Assembly (NCBI GenBank): GCA_003554345.1
Contig: PWGE01000370.1
Span: forward strand, 1-8,397
DNA length: 8,397 bases
Direction: 5' to 3'
Origin: T1SED10-198M sp003554345 [NCBI: Candidatus Sumerlaeota bacterium]
GTDB taxonomy: Bacteria > Sumerlaeota > T1SED10-198M
Shown piece after piece: positions 1 through 6,000 of this stretch (its first letter is position 1; the number at the start of each line of letters is the position of its first letter). The notes below the pieces were generated by a model, which made no database searches, was not told where the DNA came from, and saw nothing but the letters and a program-made list of their open reading frames with translations. The position numbers were made by a program, and so were the translations under genes.

Positions 1-267
1 AAGGAACAACTGGAAAAAGTTGAGAAAAAATATCCTCATCTTATGTATAATATCCGGGGTATGGGTTTGTACCAGGGTTTTAGTGTTCCTTCTCCCTCTC
101 TGAAGTCCCGGCTCCAGGAAATTGCCCTTCAACAAGAATCGCTACTCCTGCTTGGGGCGGGACCTACTACCATTCGCCTCAGACCGGCTTTGATTGTTTC
201 CGAGGATGAAATACGCCTCTTCGGGCAAAAATTACTTTCTTCACTGAATACGCTGGCAGCAGAATAG
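1..267 (+). CDS. Class III aminotransferase, C-terminal end only (probably L-lysine 6-transaminase type)
   Basis: The 5' part lies outside the window. The frame is open from base 1 and ends at TAG 265-267, giving 88 visible residues. Pyridoxal-phosphate class III aminotransferases end with a small domain of this pattern: a glycine-rich 'RGMGLYQGF' strand, then a variable helix, then 'TIRLRPALIVSEDEI' and a last helix. Both pieces are present here. The 'GFSVP...' strand and the 'IRLRPALIVS' motif resemble the lysine epsilon-aminotransferase (Lat) subgroup more than ornithine or acetylornithine aminotransferases. Members of that subgroup move the 6-amino group of lysine to 2-oxoglutarate in lysine catabolism. 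The PLP-binding lysine is upstream and unseen, so the substrate is an inference. It is the only plus-strand gene and converges on galE with a 79-base gap. Class assignment is confident; the lysine assignment is moderate. Confidence 0.8.
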   Translation, partial: KEQLEKVEKKYPHLMYNIRGMGLYQGFSVPSPSLKSRLQEIALQQESLLLLGAGPTTIRLRPALIVSEDEIRLFGQKLLSSLNTLAAE

Positions 268-274
268 TAAACCT

Positions 275-327
275 CAGGTACGGTCTGCATAGAGAGGTGA
301 TAAAGAGCCGAAATAATGCAGTGCCTG
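275..327. repeat. Imperfect inverted repeat between the convergent aminotransferase and galE
   Basis: Bases 275-281 pair with 321-327 (seven pairs, one of them T-G on the plus-strand transcript). Bases 286-290 pair with 316-320 (TGCAT/ATGCA). A four-base bulge lies at 282-285 and the loop is 25 bases. The position between two convergent stop codons suits a transcript-end hairpin. The plus-strand T run (TTTTT, 339-343) starts 12 bases after the stem rather than directly at its foot, so this is not a textbook intrinsic terminator. Pairing is slightly weaker in the galE direction, where the wobble becomes a C-A mismatch. Confidence 0.35.
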
Positions 328-346
328 TATTCCCGCGCTTTTTGAG

Positions 347-1324
347 CTATCGCGAAGAGAGGTGCGCGAATCTTTTCCCCAGGTATTCAAAACATTCCCG
401 AATACTATCGGTAAGATTTTTTTGAGGAGTCCATCCCAGCAACTTTTTGGCTCTGCTATAATCAGCTACCAGTATTGGTGGATCGCCAGATCGTGGGGGT
501 TTTACTTTAATTTTTATGGGATGGGGTAAAAACCGTTTTGCTTCTTCAACCACTTCTTTTACTGAGTTGCCTTTACCCGTTCCCAGATTGAAGATTTCTA
601 CTCCTGTTTCTTGAGAGAGTTGTTGTAATCCCAGGTAATGAGCGCTTGCCAGGTCCTCTACATTGATGAAATCTCTGATACAGGTGCCGTCGTGAGTCTC
701 GTAATCAGTTCCGAATAAGTAAAAGGGCTTATCATTTTGACAGGCCCGGTATATATTGGGAATGAGGTGGGTCTCGGGATCATGCCACTCTCCTCTCTCT
801 TTATAAGTGCCAGCAGCGTTAAAATAGCGAAAAATGACCGCTGATATATTAAATGTGTCGGCGTAATCACGAATCATTTCTTCCACAAAATATTTACTCT
901 TGCCGTAAGGGTTGACCGGTTGGAGAGGATGTTCTTCTGTGATTGGAATATGGAGGGGATTGCCATAAACAGCCGCTGTGCTCGAGAAAACGAGCTTGGA
1001 ACAACCTGCTTCTGTCATGGCATTGAGAAGGGAAAGAGTCCCCCCTACATTGTTGGAATAATATTTGCCGGGATTACTTACAGATTCTCCTACCTGCGAA
1101 TAGGCAGCAAAATGCAGGACACCATCAATGTCATGTTTCTGTAAGATTTCCACGATCCGGGGAGTGTTCTTTATATCTTCCCGGTAGAAATGATCAGGAA
1201 CGGCCCATATGTTACCCGTGCTCAGATTATCGCAATATATGGGATTATATCCTTTATCCTCAAGATAGCGGGCAACCACTGAACCAATATAACCAGCACC
1301 GCCTGTGACCAGGACGTTTTTCAT
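347..1324 (-). CDS. galE: UDP-glucose 4-epimerase (extended short-chain dehydrogenase family)
   Basis: This 325-residue protein has the usual GalE length. It would interconvert UDP-glucose and UDP-galactose in the cytoplasm with bound NAD, supplying galactosyl units for cell-surface sugars or the Leloir pathway. Visible features are the Rossmann motif GGAGYIGS (residues 8-15), Asp32 ending strand 2 (CDNLSTG), HFAAYSQVGES (71-81), FSSTAAVYG with the catalytic hydroxyl Thr116, the YGKSK pair Tyr140 and Lys144, RYFNAAG (166-172) and IRDFI (216-220). By hand alignment the 'gatekeeper' position (Tyr299 in E. coli, Cys307 in human) is Leu285. That is a smaller residue than Tyr, as in Bacillus-type GalE, so use of N-acetylated sugars cannot be excluded. 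The ATG overlaps the smpB stop as ATGA. No close Shine-Dalgarno precedes it, which suggests translation coupled to smpB. Other NDP-sugar epimerases are possible but fit less well. Confidence 0.95.
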   Translation of the reverse strand: MKNVLVTGGAGYIGSVVARYLEDKGYNPIYCDNLSTGNIWAVPDHFYREDIKNTPRIVEILQKHDIDGVLHFAAYSQVGESVSNPGKYYSNNVGGTLSLLNAMTEAGCSKLVFSSTAAVYGNPLHIPITEEHPLQPVNPYGKSKYFVEEMIRDYADTFNISAVIFRYFNAAGTYKERGEWHDPETHLIPNIYRACQNDKPFYLFGTDYETHDGTCIRDFINVEDLASAHYLGLQQLSQETGVEIFNLGTGKGNSVKEVVEEAKRFLPHPIKIKVKPPRSGDPPILVADYSRAKKLLGWTPQKNLTDSIRECFEYLGKRFAHLSSR

Positions 1325-1800
1325 CTGCGTATGAAATCCTTTAATTCTCTCTGTATTTCCCGTTCCATATCTTTTCGTTTTATTTCTTCTCTTTTATCAT
1401 GCACTTTTTTTCCTTTAGCCAGGGCAAGTTCTACTTTTACTTTTCCCTGTTTGAGATACACCTTGACTGGAATTAAGGTGAGCCCTTTCCGGGTTACAGC
1501 ACCATACATTCTATCAAGTTCCTTTTTGTGGAGAAGAAGTTTGCGCTCCCGAACAGGATTATGTTGAGAATAACCCCGGTTCTCATATTCTGGAATATGC
1601 ATATTATGAACAAATAACTCGGGTCCCTCAAAAGAGGCGTATGCTTCTTTTATGCTGACATTACCGTTTCTAACAGATTTGACTTCTGTCCCTTTCAATA
1701 CCATGCCCGCTTCGTATGTCTCAATAAGATCATAATTATGCAGGGCACGACGGTTAAAGACAATTCTTCGATTATTGAGTTTGTATTTGTCGATACTCAT
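1321..1800 (-). CDS. smpB: SsrA-binding protein SmpB
   Basis: SmpB binds tmRNA and escorts it into the empty A site of ribosomes stalled on broken mRNAs. The stalled chain is then tagged and released. The 159 residues match the family's usual length. The N-terminal barrel shows NRRALHNYDLIETYEAG (16-32), then VLKGTEVKSVRNG (34-46), YASFEGPELFVHNMHI (54-69) and GLTLIPVKVY (106-115). The basic tail carries GKKVHDKR (130-137), the conserved element that takes the place of the codon-anticodon helix in the decoding centre; His134 corresponds to the family's key histidine. The start is ATG 1798-1800 with GAAAGG at 1811-1816, ten bases upstream. A consensus -10 box lies about 30 bases before the start, so smpB-galE probably forms its own two-gene unit. 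The ssrA (tmRNA) gene is not in the window. Confidence 0.97.
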   Translation of the reverse strand: MSIDKYKLNNRRIVFNRRALHNYDLIETYEAGMVLKGTEVKSVRNGNVSIKEAYASFEGPELFVHNMHIPEYENRGYSQHNPVRERKLLLHKKELDRMYGAVTRKGLTLIPVKVYLKQGKVKVELALAKGKKVHDKREEIKRKDMEREIQRELKDFIRR

Positions 1801-1837
1801 AAATGAGTTGCCTTTCTATGGTAACCAGAGAACTATC

Positions 1838-1865
1838 ATTATAACTTATTCTGAAAAAATTGATA
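1838..1865 (-). promoter_or_regulatory. Probable promoter (-10 box) for smpB-galE
   Basis: The minus strand carries a perfect TATAAT at 1838-1843. It would place the transcript start near 1831, about 30 bases before the smpB ATG. The hexamer 16 bases upstream (1860-1865, TATCAA on the minus strand) is a poor -35 match. The promoter is therefore weak, activator dependent, or read by another sigma factor. CTATCA (1833-1838) and TGATAG (1861-1866) form an inverted pair flanking the spacer. Confidence 0.5.
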
Positions 1866-1895
1866 GAGTGAATCATAGCACAACTCATTGTACGT

Positions 1896-1946
1896 GATTA
1901 TCTGCTGATAGAGATAATCGGTACTGATTGAGGATAGGATTATCCT
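1896..1946. repeat. Cluster of GATWATC inverted repeats upstream of smpB
   Basis: An exact 8-base inverted repeat, GATTATCT (1896-1903) and AGATAATC (1912-1919), flanks an 8-base spacer. A second palindrome, AGGATTATCCT (1936-1946), follows 16 bases on and contains the same core. This gives three GATWATC elements centred near 1899, 1916 and 1941. No T run follows on either strand, so a terminator is unlikely. An operator for smpB-galE, some 55-110 bases upstream of its -10 box, or an RNA hairpin are both possible. The elements fall inside the uncertain reading frame at 1885-2079. Confidence 0.4.
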
Positions 1947-2021
1947 GAGAGATTTCCGGCTGTTTTATGAAAATGATGAAAAGGGTAATAAGGAAAAGGA
2001 TAAGGATTAATGTGAACCCAC

Positions 2022-2076
2022 TCCCGGTATTAAAAAAATTCTTCCTGAAAAATGAGATATAAGCAATAAACCGGGA
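2022..2076. repeat. Inverted repeat just downstream of the sigma factor stop codon
   Basis: TCCCGGT (2022-2028) pairs perfectly with ACCGGGA (2070-2076). Three more pairs (ATT/AAT) follow if two bases are bulged. The loop is about 35-41 bases and contains a run of seven T on the minus strand (2032-2038), placed before rather than after the downstream arm. It begins three bases after the TAG of the sigma gene. It could stabilise or end the sigma mRNA, but it does not have the standard intrinsic-terminator layout. Confidence 0.35.
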
Positions 2077-2079
2077 CTG

Positions 2080-2847
2080 CTACATAACTGCCTGAAGTGT
2101 GGACTTATAAGACCTTAACTTTTTGATAGCTCTCTTTTCAATTTTTCGGACACTTTCCGGGCTCATATTATACATTTCGCCTATGAGCCGAAGACTCGTA
2201 GAAACGCCATCTTGCAGACCAAAACGCATACTGAGGATCCGTCTCTCCTGGGGCGAAAGATGCTCAAGCATTTTTTTAAGACATTCCTGCATTTCTTTGG
2301 AATATAAGCATGAATAGGCGTCATTATCTTCACTGTCACAGATGAAATCTTTCAAAGCCGTTCCCTGGTGATTTAAGTATTCCATGGAGAGGGTGCCCAG
2401 GGCAAGCTGGTATAATTTAGGAAAAATGGGGTGGTCAGGGTTAATTTTATAATCACTTTCTTCAAAGGGAGAGAGGGCCTGGTCTCCGGCCAGGTTTTTC
2501 TTGATTCGAGCTACTTCTAAAGATTTTCTTATGGGAACCTTAATTATGTTGGAGTTTTTTAATACATACATTTGAATAGCCTGCCTGATCCAGTAACAGG
2601 CATAGGTGGTGAATTTTACCCCCCTGTGATAGTCAAATTTTTTGCTGGCTTTAATCAAGCCGATGACCCCTTCTTGAATGAGGTCGTCTCTGTTAAAACC
2701 TTTATTTTTGTAATAGCGGCTTAATTTGACAACCAGCGGGTAATATTTCATTACCAGCTGATTACGGGCTTCTATATCACCTTTTCTGATCCGATCAATA
2801 AGTAGCCTTTCTTCATCCGTTACCTTGATCTCTTTTTGACCTAACAT
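2080..2847 (-). CDS. Sigma-70 family RNA polymerase sigma factor, group 2-like (regions 2-4, no region 1.1)
   Basis: A 255-residue factor that would direct RNA polymerase core to a promoter subset. Region 2 (about 28-95) holds the core-binding motif DLIQEGVIGLIKA (55-67) and the -10 melting and recognition helix FTTYACYWIRQAIQ (79-92). The latter is close to the group 1 form YATWWIRQAI but with Tyr for the first Trp. Region 3 begins at IIKVPIRKSLEVARI (101-115). Region 4 (about 195-247) has LSPQERRILSMRFGLQDG and the -35 helix-turn-helix LRLIGEMYNMSPESVRKIEKRA. Region 1.1 and the long non-conserved region of housekeeping RpoD are absent. The match is much better than to ECF or flagellar/sporulation groups. 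The start is ATG 2845-2847 with a weak GTGGGGG ribosome site about nine bases away. No anti-sigma partner is adjacent. It lies 145 bases after prfA, in the same direction, where prmC is often found. I cannot assign a regulon. Confidence 0.9.
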   Translation of the reverse strand: MLGQKEIKVTDEERLLIDRIRKGDIEARNQLVMKYYPLVVKLSRYYKNKGFNRDDLIQEGVIGLIKASKKFDYHRGVKFTTYACYWIRQAIQMYVLKNSNIIKVPIRKSLEVARIKKNLAGDQALSPFEESDYKINPDHPIFPKLYQLALGTLSMEYLNHQGTALKDFICDSEDNDAYSCLYSKEMQECLKKMLEHLSPQERRILSMRFGLQDGVSTSLRLIGEMYNMSPESVRKIEKRAIKKLRSYKSTLQAVM

Positions 2848-2973
2848 AAAAAATTTCCCCCACTTCTTTATTTTACAAAGAGTAGAGCATTTAATATGCC
2901 AGTTAATTTTAGCGGGGGAATGGGGTTTTAAAGAGAAAGGAAAATGATGATAAGAATAAAAAATTCAAGAAAA

Positions 2974-2986
2974 TTGCAATGTGCAA
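2974..2986. repeat. Short palindrome TTGCA-ATG-TGCAA after prfA
   Basis: Five-base perfect arms around a three-base centre lie 7 bases beyond the prfA stop. On the minus strand TTTTC follows directly and another T run lies a little further on, so it could be a weak prfA terminator. With only two G-C pairs the stem is marginal. An operator for the sigma factor gene, whose ATG is 127 bases away, is equally possible. I found no clear sigma-70 promoter in the rest of the 2848-2992 gap. Confidence 0.25.
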
Positions 2987-2992
2987 CAAGAG

Positions 2993-4078
2993 TCAGGCGA
3001 TAGAGTTGAATTCTTCTTCCAGGAGCTTTGTCTGATAATGAAGCCGTAAATTATCGATGAGTTCTTGAATGTCACCGAGGAGAATCTGGTCCAGCTTATA
3101 GAGGGTTAAGTTGATACGGTGATCGGTTACCCGGTTCTGCGGAAAATTATAGGTGCGGATGCGTTCGCTGCGGTCTCCACTTCCTACCTGGCTCTTCCGC
3201 TCTTGTGCCAGCCTGTTTTGTTGTTCGGTTATTTGCTTGTCATATAAGCGGGCTTTAAGAACCTTCATAGCTTTTGAACGGTTCTTGATTTGTGACTTTT
3301 CGTCCTGGCAGGATACCACAATACCGGTGGGATTATGAGTAATACGAACTGCCGAATCGGTGGTGTTTACATGTTGTCCCCCTGAACCGGAAGCCCTGAA
3401 AACATCTATTCGCAGGTCTTCTGAACGTATTTCAACTTCAACTTCCCTGGGTTCAGGTAAGACCGCTACAGTTACTGCTGAGGTGTGAATGCGACCTCCC
3501 CCTTCTGTTTCTGGTATACGTTGAACCCGATGCACGCCACTTTCATATTTCATGCTGGCATACACCTTTTTGCCGGAAACGGAAAAGATGATTTCTTTAA
3601 AACCCCCTAGATCTGTGGTGTTGGTACTCAGCACTTCCACTTTCCATCTCATGCTTTCGGCAAAACGGCAATACATTTTAAAAAGCCCGGCAGCAAAAAG
3701 AGCTGCTTCTTCTCCTCCTGTACCAGCCCTTATTTCTATGATAATATTGGCCTGATCACGAGGGTCTGCCGGTAATAATAAGATTTTTATTTGCTGTTCC
3801 AGCTCTTTAAGTTCTTTATCTCCCTTGTTTTTTTCTTCGGAAGCAATTTCCAGCATGTCAGGTTCGTTTTCTTCTTTTAATATACGCCTGGCTTCCTGAA
3901 GATTACTGTGTACCTGTTTATAATATCGTATTTTGTCGACTACTTTTTGAAGATAGTGGTACTTTTTAGTTAACTCCCTTAATTTATTCTGGTCCTGAAG
4001 GACCTCATCTGTTGAGAGTTTTTGTTCCAGTTCATTGTACTGTTCTTCGATTTGATTCAGATATTCAATGAACTCCAT
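2993..4078 (-). CDS. prfA: Peptide chain release factor 1 (RF1)
   Basis: RF1 reads UAA and UAG in the ribosomal A site and triggers hydrolysis of the finished peptide. Residues are numbered from the upstream ATG (4090). The coiled N-terminal domain spans about 5-105. [13 protein letters not shown] (121-133) starts the core. The stop-codon reading tripeptide is Pro193-Glu194-Thr195 in [23 protein letters not shown]; this PxT form is RF1, whereas RF2 has SPF. The catalytic loop GSGGQHVN has Gly237-Gly238-Gln239. I chose the second ATG (4076-4078), which gives 361 residues, the usual RF1 size: GAGGA sits five bases upstream of it, while the first ATG (4088-4090) overlaps that ribosome site and has none of its own. 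It overlaps the DUF1385 gene by 14 bases, suggesting coupled translation. The GGQ methylase gene prmC, a frequent downstream neighbour, is not here. Confidence 0.97.
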   Translation of the reverse strand: MEFIEYLNQIEEQYNELEQKLSTDEVLQDQNKLRELTKKYHYLQKVVDKIRYYKQVHSNLQEARRILKEENEPDMLEIASEEKNKGDKELKELEQQIKILLLPADPRDQANIIIEIRAGTGGEEAALFAAGLFKMYCRFAESMRWKVEVLSTNTTDLGGFKEIIFSVSGKKVYASMKYESGVHRVQRIPETEGGGRIHTSAVTVAVLPEPREVEVEIRSEDLRIDVFRASGSGGQHVNTTDSAVRITHNPTGIVVSCQDEKSQIKNRSKAMKVLKARLYDKQITEQQNRLAQERKSQVGSGDRSERIRTYNFPQNRVTDHRINLTLYKLDQILLGDIQELIDNLRLHYQTKLLEEEFNSIA

Positions 4079-5093
4079 GTTGTTCCTCATCGTTTTTGAG
4101 AGATAGTAATTCTTCTAAAGATCGCAAAGCCACTTCGATTTGTCCTTCATCCGGTTCAGAAGTGGTGATTTTCTGGAACAGAAGACCGGGCTTATTGAGC
4201 AGTCTGGACCATAATGACCGGGGGTATCGTGCTGAAAAGCGGATGATTTCGTAAGAAAAACCCGCTACTACCGGTAAAAAGCCTATCTGGATAATGAGCA
4301 TCAAGCCTCTGCGTATAAGTGGATTAATTTCGCCCAGTCCGGGAAATAAAGTGATAGCAAGATGAGAAAGAAAAGAGAAAATAAAAATACTTATGAGGAG
4401 AACTACAAAAATAAAGTTGGTTCCACAGCGGGGATGGGCAGTCTGATAAGGTCGAACGTTATCAGTGTTAAGCTCCTGTTGGTCCTCAAAAGCAAAGACC
4501 ACTTTGTGTTCGGCTCCGTGATATTCAAAAAGGCGTCGGACATCTTTGAAAAAGGAGATGAAAAAGATATAGAGAAAAAAGACCAGAATTCTCACCAAAC
4601 CTGCAATCATATTATAAATAAGCGGGGCATCCATTTCGTCCCCTACCGTAAATAATGCAGTAAGACGCGGCAAAACCATAAAGAGAAATATGGCGAGGAC
4701 AAAAGCGAGAACAAAAGAAAATATTGTCATAACTTTTTGAAGAACGGCTTCCGTTTTTTCCTGTTTCCATCCCAACCAGTTCCCTATTGAAAGGCCCATC
4801 CTGGTCAAAAAGTCCGGCGTTTCATCCTCTTCTTCCAGAGCCACTTCTGCAGAGAAATTGAGCATTTTTACGCCAAGAGATAATTGCTCGATGAGATTGG
4901 CAACACCCCGGACAAAAGGTAATTTAAAAACAGGAAGACGTTCTGAAACACCCTTATAATGTTTTTTTCTGGTTATAATTTCTTTTTCCGGATTTCTGAC
5001 AGCTACACTGTATCCCCACGGTGCTCTCAAAAAAACACCTTCAATGACAGCCTGTCCACCGATATTCAGTTTAGTTTTTTTTGGGTCTGCCAC
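4065..5093 (-). CDS. DUF1385 / YqhQ family multi-pass membrane protein, function unknown
   Basis: This 342-residue protein belongs to the conserved family named after Bacillus YqhQ. The N-terminal signature is [15 protein letters not shown] (11-25). Hydrophobic segments lie near 121-141, 163-182, 227-250 and 263-283. Between and beside them are the hallmark motifs YHGAEHK (191-197) and HPRCGTNF (220-227). The His, Glu and Cys residues of these look like metal ligands or a catalytic site at the membrane, but I know of no established activity. The start is GTG 5091-5093, with AAGGAG nine bases upstream inside thyX. The gene overlaps thyX by 23 bases and prfA by 14, so the three are probably translated together. 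Association with rpmE and prfA is common in Firmicutes-like genomes and hints at a link to translation or the envelope; that is inference only. The acidic stretch at 85-94 and the charged C-terminal tail look soluble. Confidence 0.92.
   Translation of the reverse strand: MADPKKTKLNIGGQAVIEGVFLRAPWGYSVAVRNPEKEIITRKKHYKGVSERLPVFKLPFVRGVANLIEQLSLGVKMLNFSAEVALEEEDETPDFLTRMGLSIGNWLGWKQEKTEAVLQKVMTIFSFVLAFVLAIFLFMVLPRLTALFTVGDEMDAPLIYNMIAGLVRILVFFLYIFFISFFKDVRRLFEYHGAEHKVVFAFEDQQELNTDNVRPYQTAHPRCGTNFIFVVLLISIFIFSFLSHLAITLFPGLGEINPLIRRGLMLIIQIGFLPVVAGFSYEIIRFSARYPRSLWSRLLNKPGLLFQKITTSEPDEGQIEVALRSLEELLSLKNDEEQHGVH
4084..4088 (-). promoter_or_regulatory. Ribosome binding site that fixes the prfA start
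   Basis: GAGGA on the minus strand lies five bases before ATG 4076-4078. It partly covers the upstream in-frame ATG at 4088-4090, so the shorter start is preferred. The site is inside the end of the DUF1385 gene. Confidence 0.7.
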
Positions 5094-5745
5094 AGCTCAT
5101 TTCTCCTTCCGGGCATCTTCCTTCTGTTTCACAGGGAGCACCGCTGTGATCAAAAAGCACCGGGATTTCTTTCTGCAAAATTGCCAGCATTTTCTCAGCC
5201 AGGGACCGTATTTCCCATTGAGCCCTGTTGCAACATCGTAACCTCAAAAAATTCTGGAGAGACCGGGCATTGAATGTTACCACGATATTGGTGGCGGTGG
5301 CATTGGGAAGAACGTATCGGGCGTCTTCTGGTGGTATGCCCAGGTCTAGAAGTTTTTTGTAAAGGTTCTGTATTTCGTCCATGCTTTTTTCTAGTGCCTC
5401 CTGAGCCCGGGCATTTTCTTTAACAGTGTGTGGTGTAATATAAGGAAAATACTCCCTGAACCTGACAAATCTCTGGGATTGCTGGGAATAAGATGCTATG
5501 CGGTGACGTACCAGCTGATGGGTAGCACTGCGACTGATTCCGTTGATAGCAAAGGTAAACGTCACATGTTCTAAAACACTAAAATGTCCGCTACCTACAA
5601 CTTTATTTAATAGCCTGTTAATAGATTCCCGGGAAGAGGGATTATTCCATATAGAGGAGGGGGGATTATGAGAATAACAGGTACGGGCTGCTGTAAAAAC
5701 AGTCCTTAGAACTTCTTCTGTATGGGTGAGAAGACGGACATCCAT
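5071..5745 (-). CDS. thyX: Flavin-dependent thymidylate synthase ThyX
   Basis: ThyX makes dTMP from dUMP using methylene-tetrahydrofolate as carbon donor and reduced FAD as hydride carrier. It replaces ThyA and yields tetrahydrofolate directly. The 224 residues fit the family. The diagnostic RHR-x7-S motif is present at Arg80-His81-Arg82 ... Ser90 (LVRHRIASYSQQSQRF), after the conserved GHFSVLEHVTFTF (53-65). The second conserved block, DARYVLPNATATNIVVTFNA, is at 141-160 and LQNFLRLRCC at 163-172. The C-terminal end has the Cys pattern [14 protein letters not shown] (205-218), common in related ThyX proteins. The ATG is 13 bases after the rpmE stop and has no recognisable Shine-Dalgarno, so reinitiation from rpmE is likely. 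The end overlaps the DUF1385 gene. No thyA is in the window. Confidence 0.97.
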   Translation of the reverse strand: MDVRLLTHTEEVLRTVFTAARTCYSHNPPSSIWNNPSSRESINRLLNKVVGSGHFSVLEHVTFTFAINGISRSATHQLVRHRIASYSQQSQRFVRFREYFPYITPHTVKENARAQEALEKSMDEIQNLYKKLLDLGIPPEDARYVLPNATATNIVVTFNARSLQNFLRLRCCNRAQWEIRSLAEKMLAILQKEIPVLFDHSGAPCETEGRCPEGEMSCGRPKKN

Positions 5746-5758
5746 TCAGCATATTCGC

Positions 5759-5962
5759 TTAATATTTGTCTCCAAACTTTTTCTGAAACTTCTCAACACG
5801 ACCGGCACTGTCAATATATTTTTGCTTGCCGGTGAAAAAGGGATGGCATTGAGAACAGATTTCAACTTCCATGTCTTTATGAGTGGTGTGTATTTTGAAT
5901 TCTGTACCACATGCACATTTAACTGTGGCTTCTTTATATTCTGGATGTATCTTTTTTCTCAT
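5759..5962 (-). CDS. rpmE: Large-subunit ribosomal protein bL31, zinc-binding form
   Basis: bL31 sits at the central protuberance and helps bridge the two ribosomal subunits. The 67 residues are full length. The four cysteines of the zinc ('C+') form are present: Cys16 and Cys18 in VKCACGTEF, and Cys36 and Cys39 in [26 protein letters not shown] is the family signature. The ATG at 5960-5962 has a near-perfect AAGGAGGT (5971-5978) nine bases upstream. A good promoter lies about 40 bases before the start, making this the first gene of the rpmE-thyX-DUF1385-prfA unit. The zinc-free paralogue that replaces this form under zinc limitation is not in view. Confidence 0.97.
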   Translation of the reverse strand: MRKKIHPEYKEATVKCACGTEFKIHTTHKDMEVEICSQCHPFFTGKQKYIDSAGRVEKFQKKFGDKY

Positions 5963-6000
5963 TGGTTTTGACCTCCTTGGAATCTCTTTATGAATGACCC

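Larger units (their letters stand above)
1885..2079 (-). other. 64-codon frame in phase after the sigma factor stop, with a predicted membrane segment; status unclear
   Basis: Directly after the sigma factor's TAG (2080-2082) the same frame stays open for 64 codons, to TGA 1885-1887. The translation begins QSRFIAYISFF and has a basic stretch (RKN). A hydrophobic segment of about 20 residues follows (roughly 21-38, GFTLILILFLITLFIIFI), and then a polar tail beginning KQPEISQDNPI. No ATG, GTG or TTG occurs in frame. The earliest unusual start would be ATT at 2065-2067, giving about 60 residues, with no Shine-Dalgarno. The GFTLI junction looks like a type IV prepilin cleavage site, but the usual Glu5 is Leu and no pilin head follows. 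Options are a small membrane protein with a rare start, a readthrough or recently truncated tail of the sigma factor, or chance: the minus strand is pyrimidine-rich here, which favours Phe, Leu, Ile and Ser codons. Confidence 0.2.

Noticed and set aside
1936-1950. TTATCC within the AGGATTATCCT palindrome as a DnaA box or origin element.
   Set aside because: The 9-mer reads TTATCCTGA rather than TTATCCACA. No array of boxes, AT-rich unwinding repeat or dnaA/dnaN neighbour is present.
2993-4078. The release factor as RF2 (prfB).
   Set aside because: The recognition tripeptide is Pro-Glu-Thr rather than Ser-Pro-Phe, and there is no in-frame UGA frameshift site near the start.
4959-5273. A 104-residue plus-strand frame, with another of 97 residues at 4362-4655.
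   Set aside because: Both lie antisense to DUF1385 or thyX, which have strong family motifs. They show no recognisable domain or ribosome site and are shadow frames.
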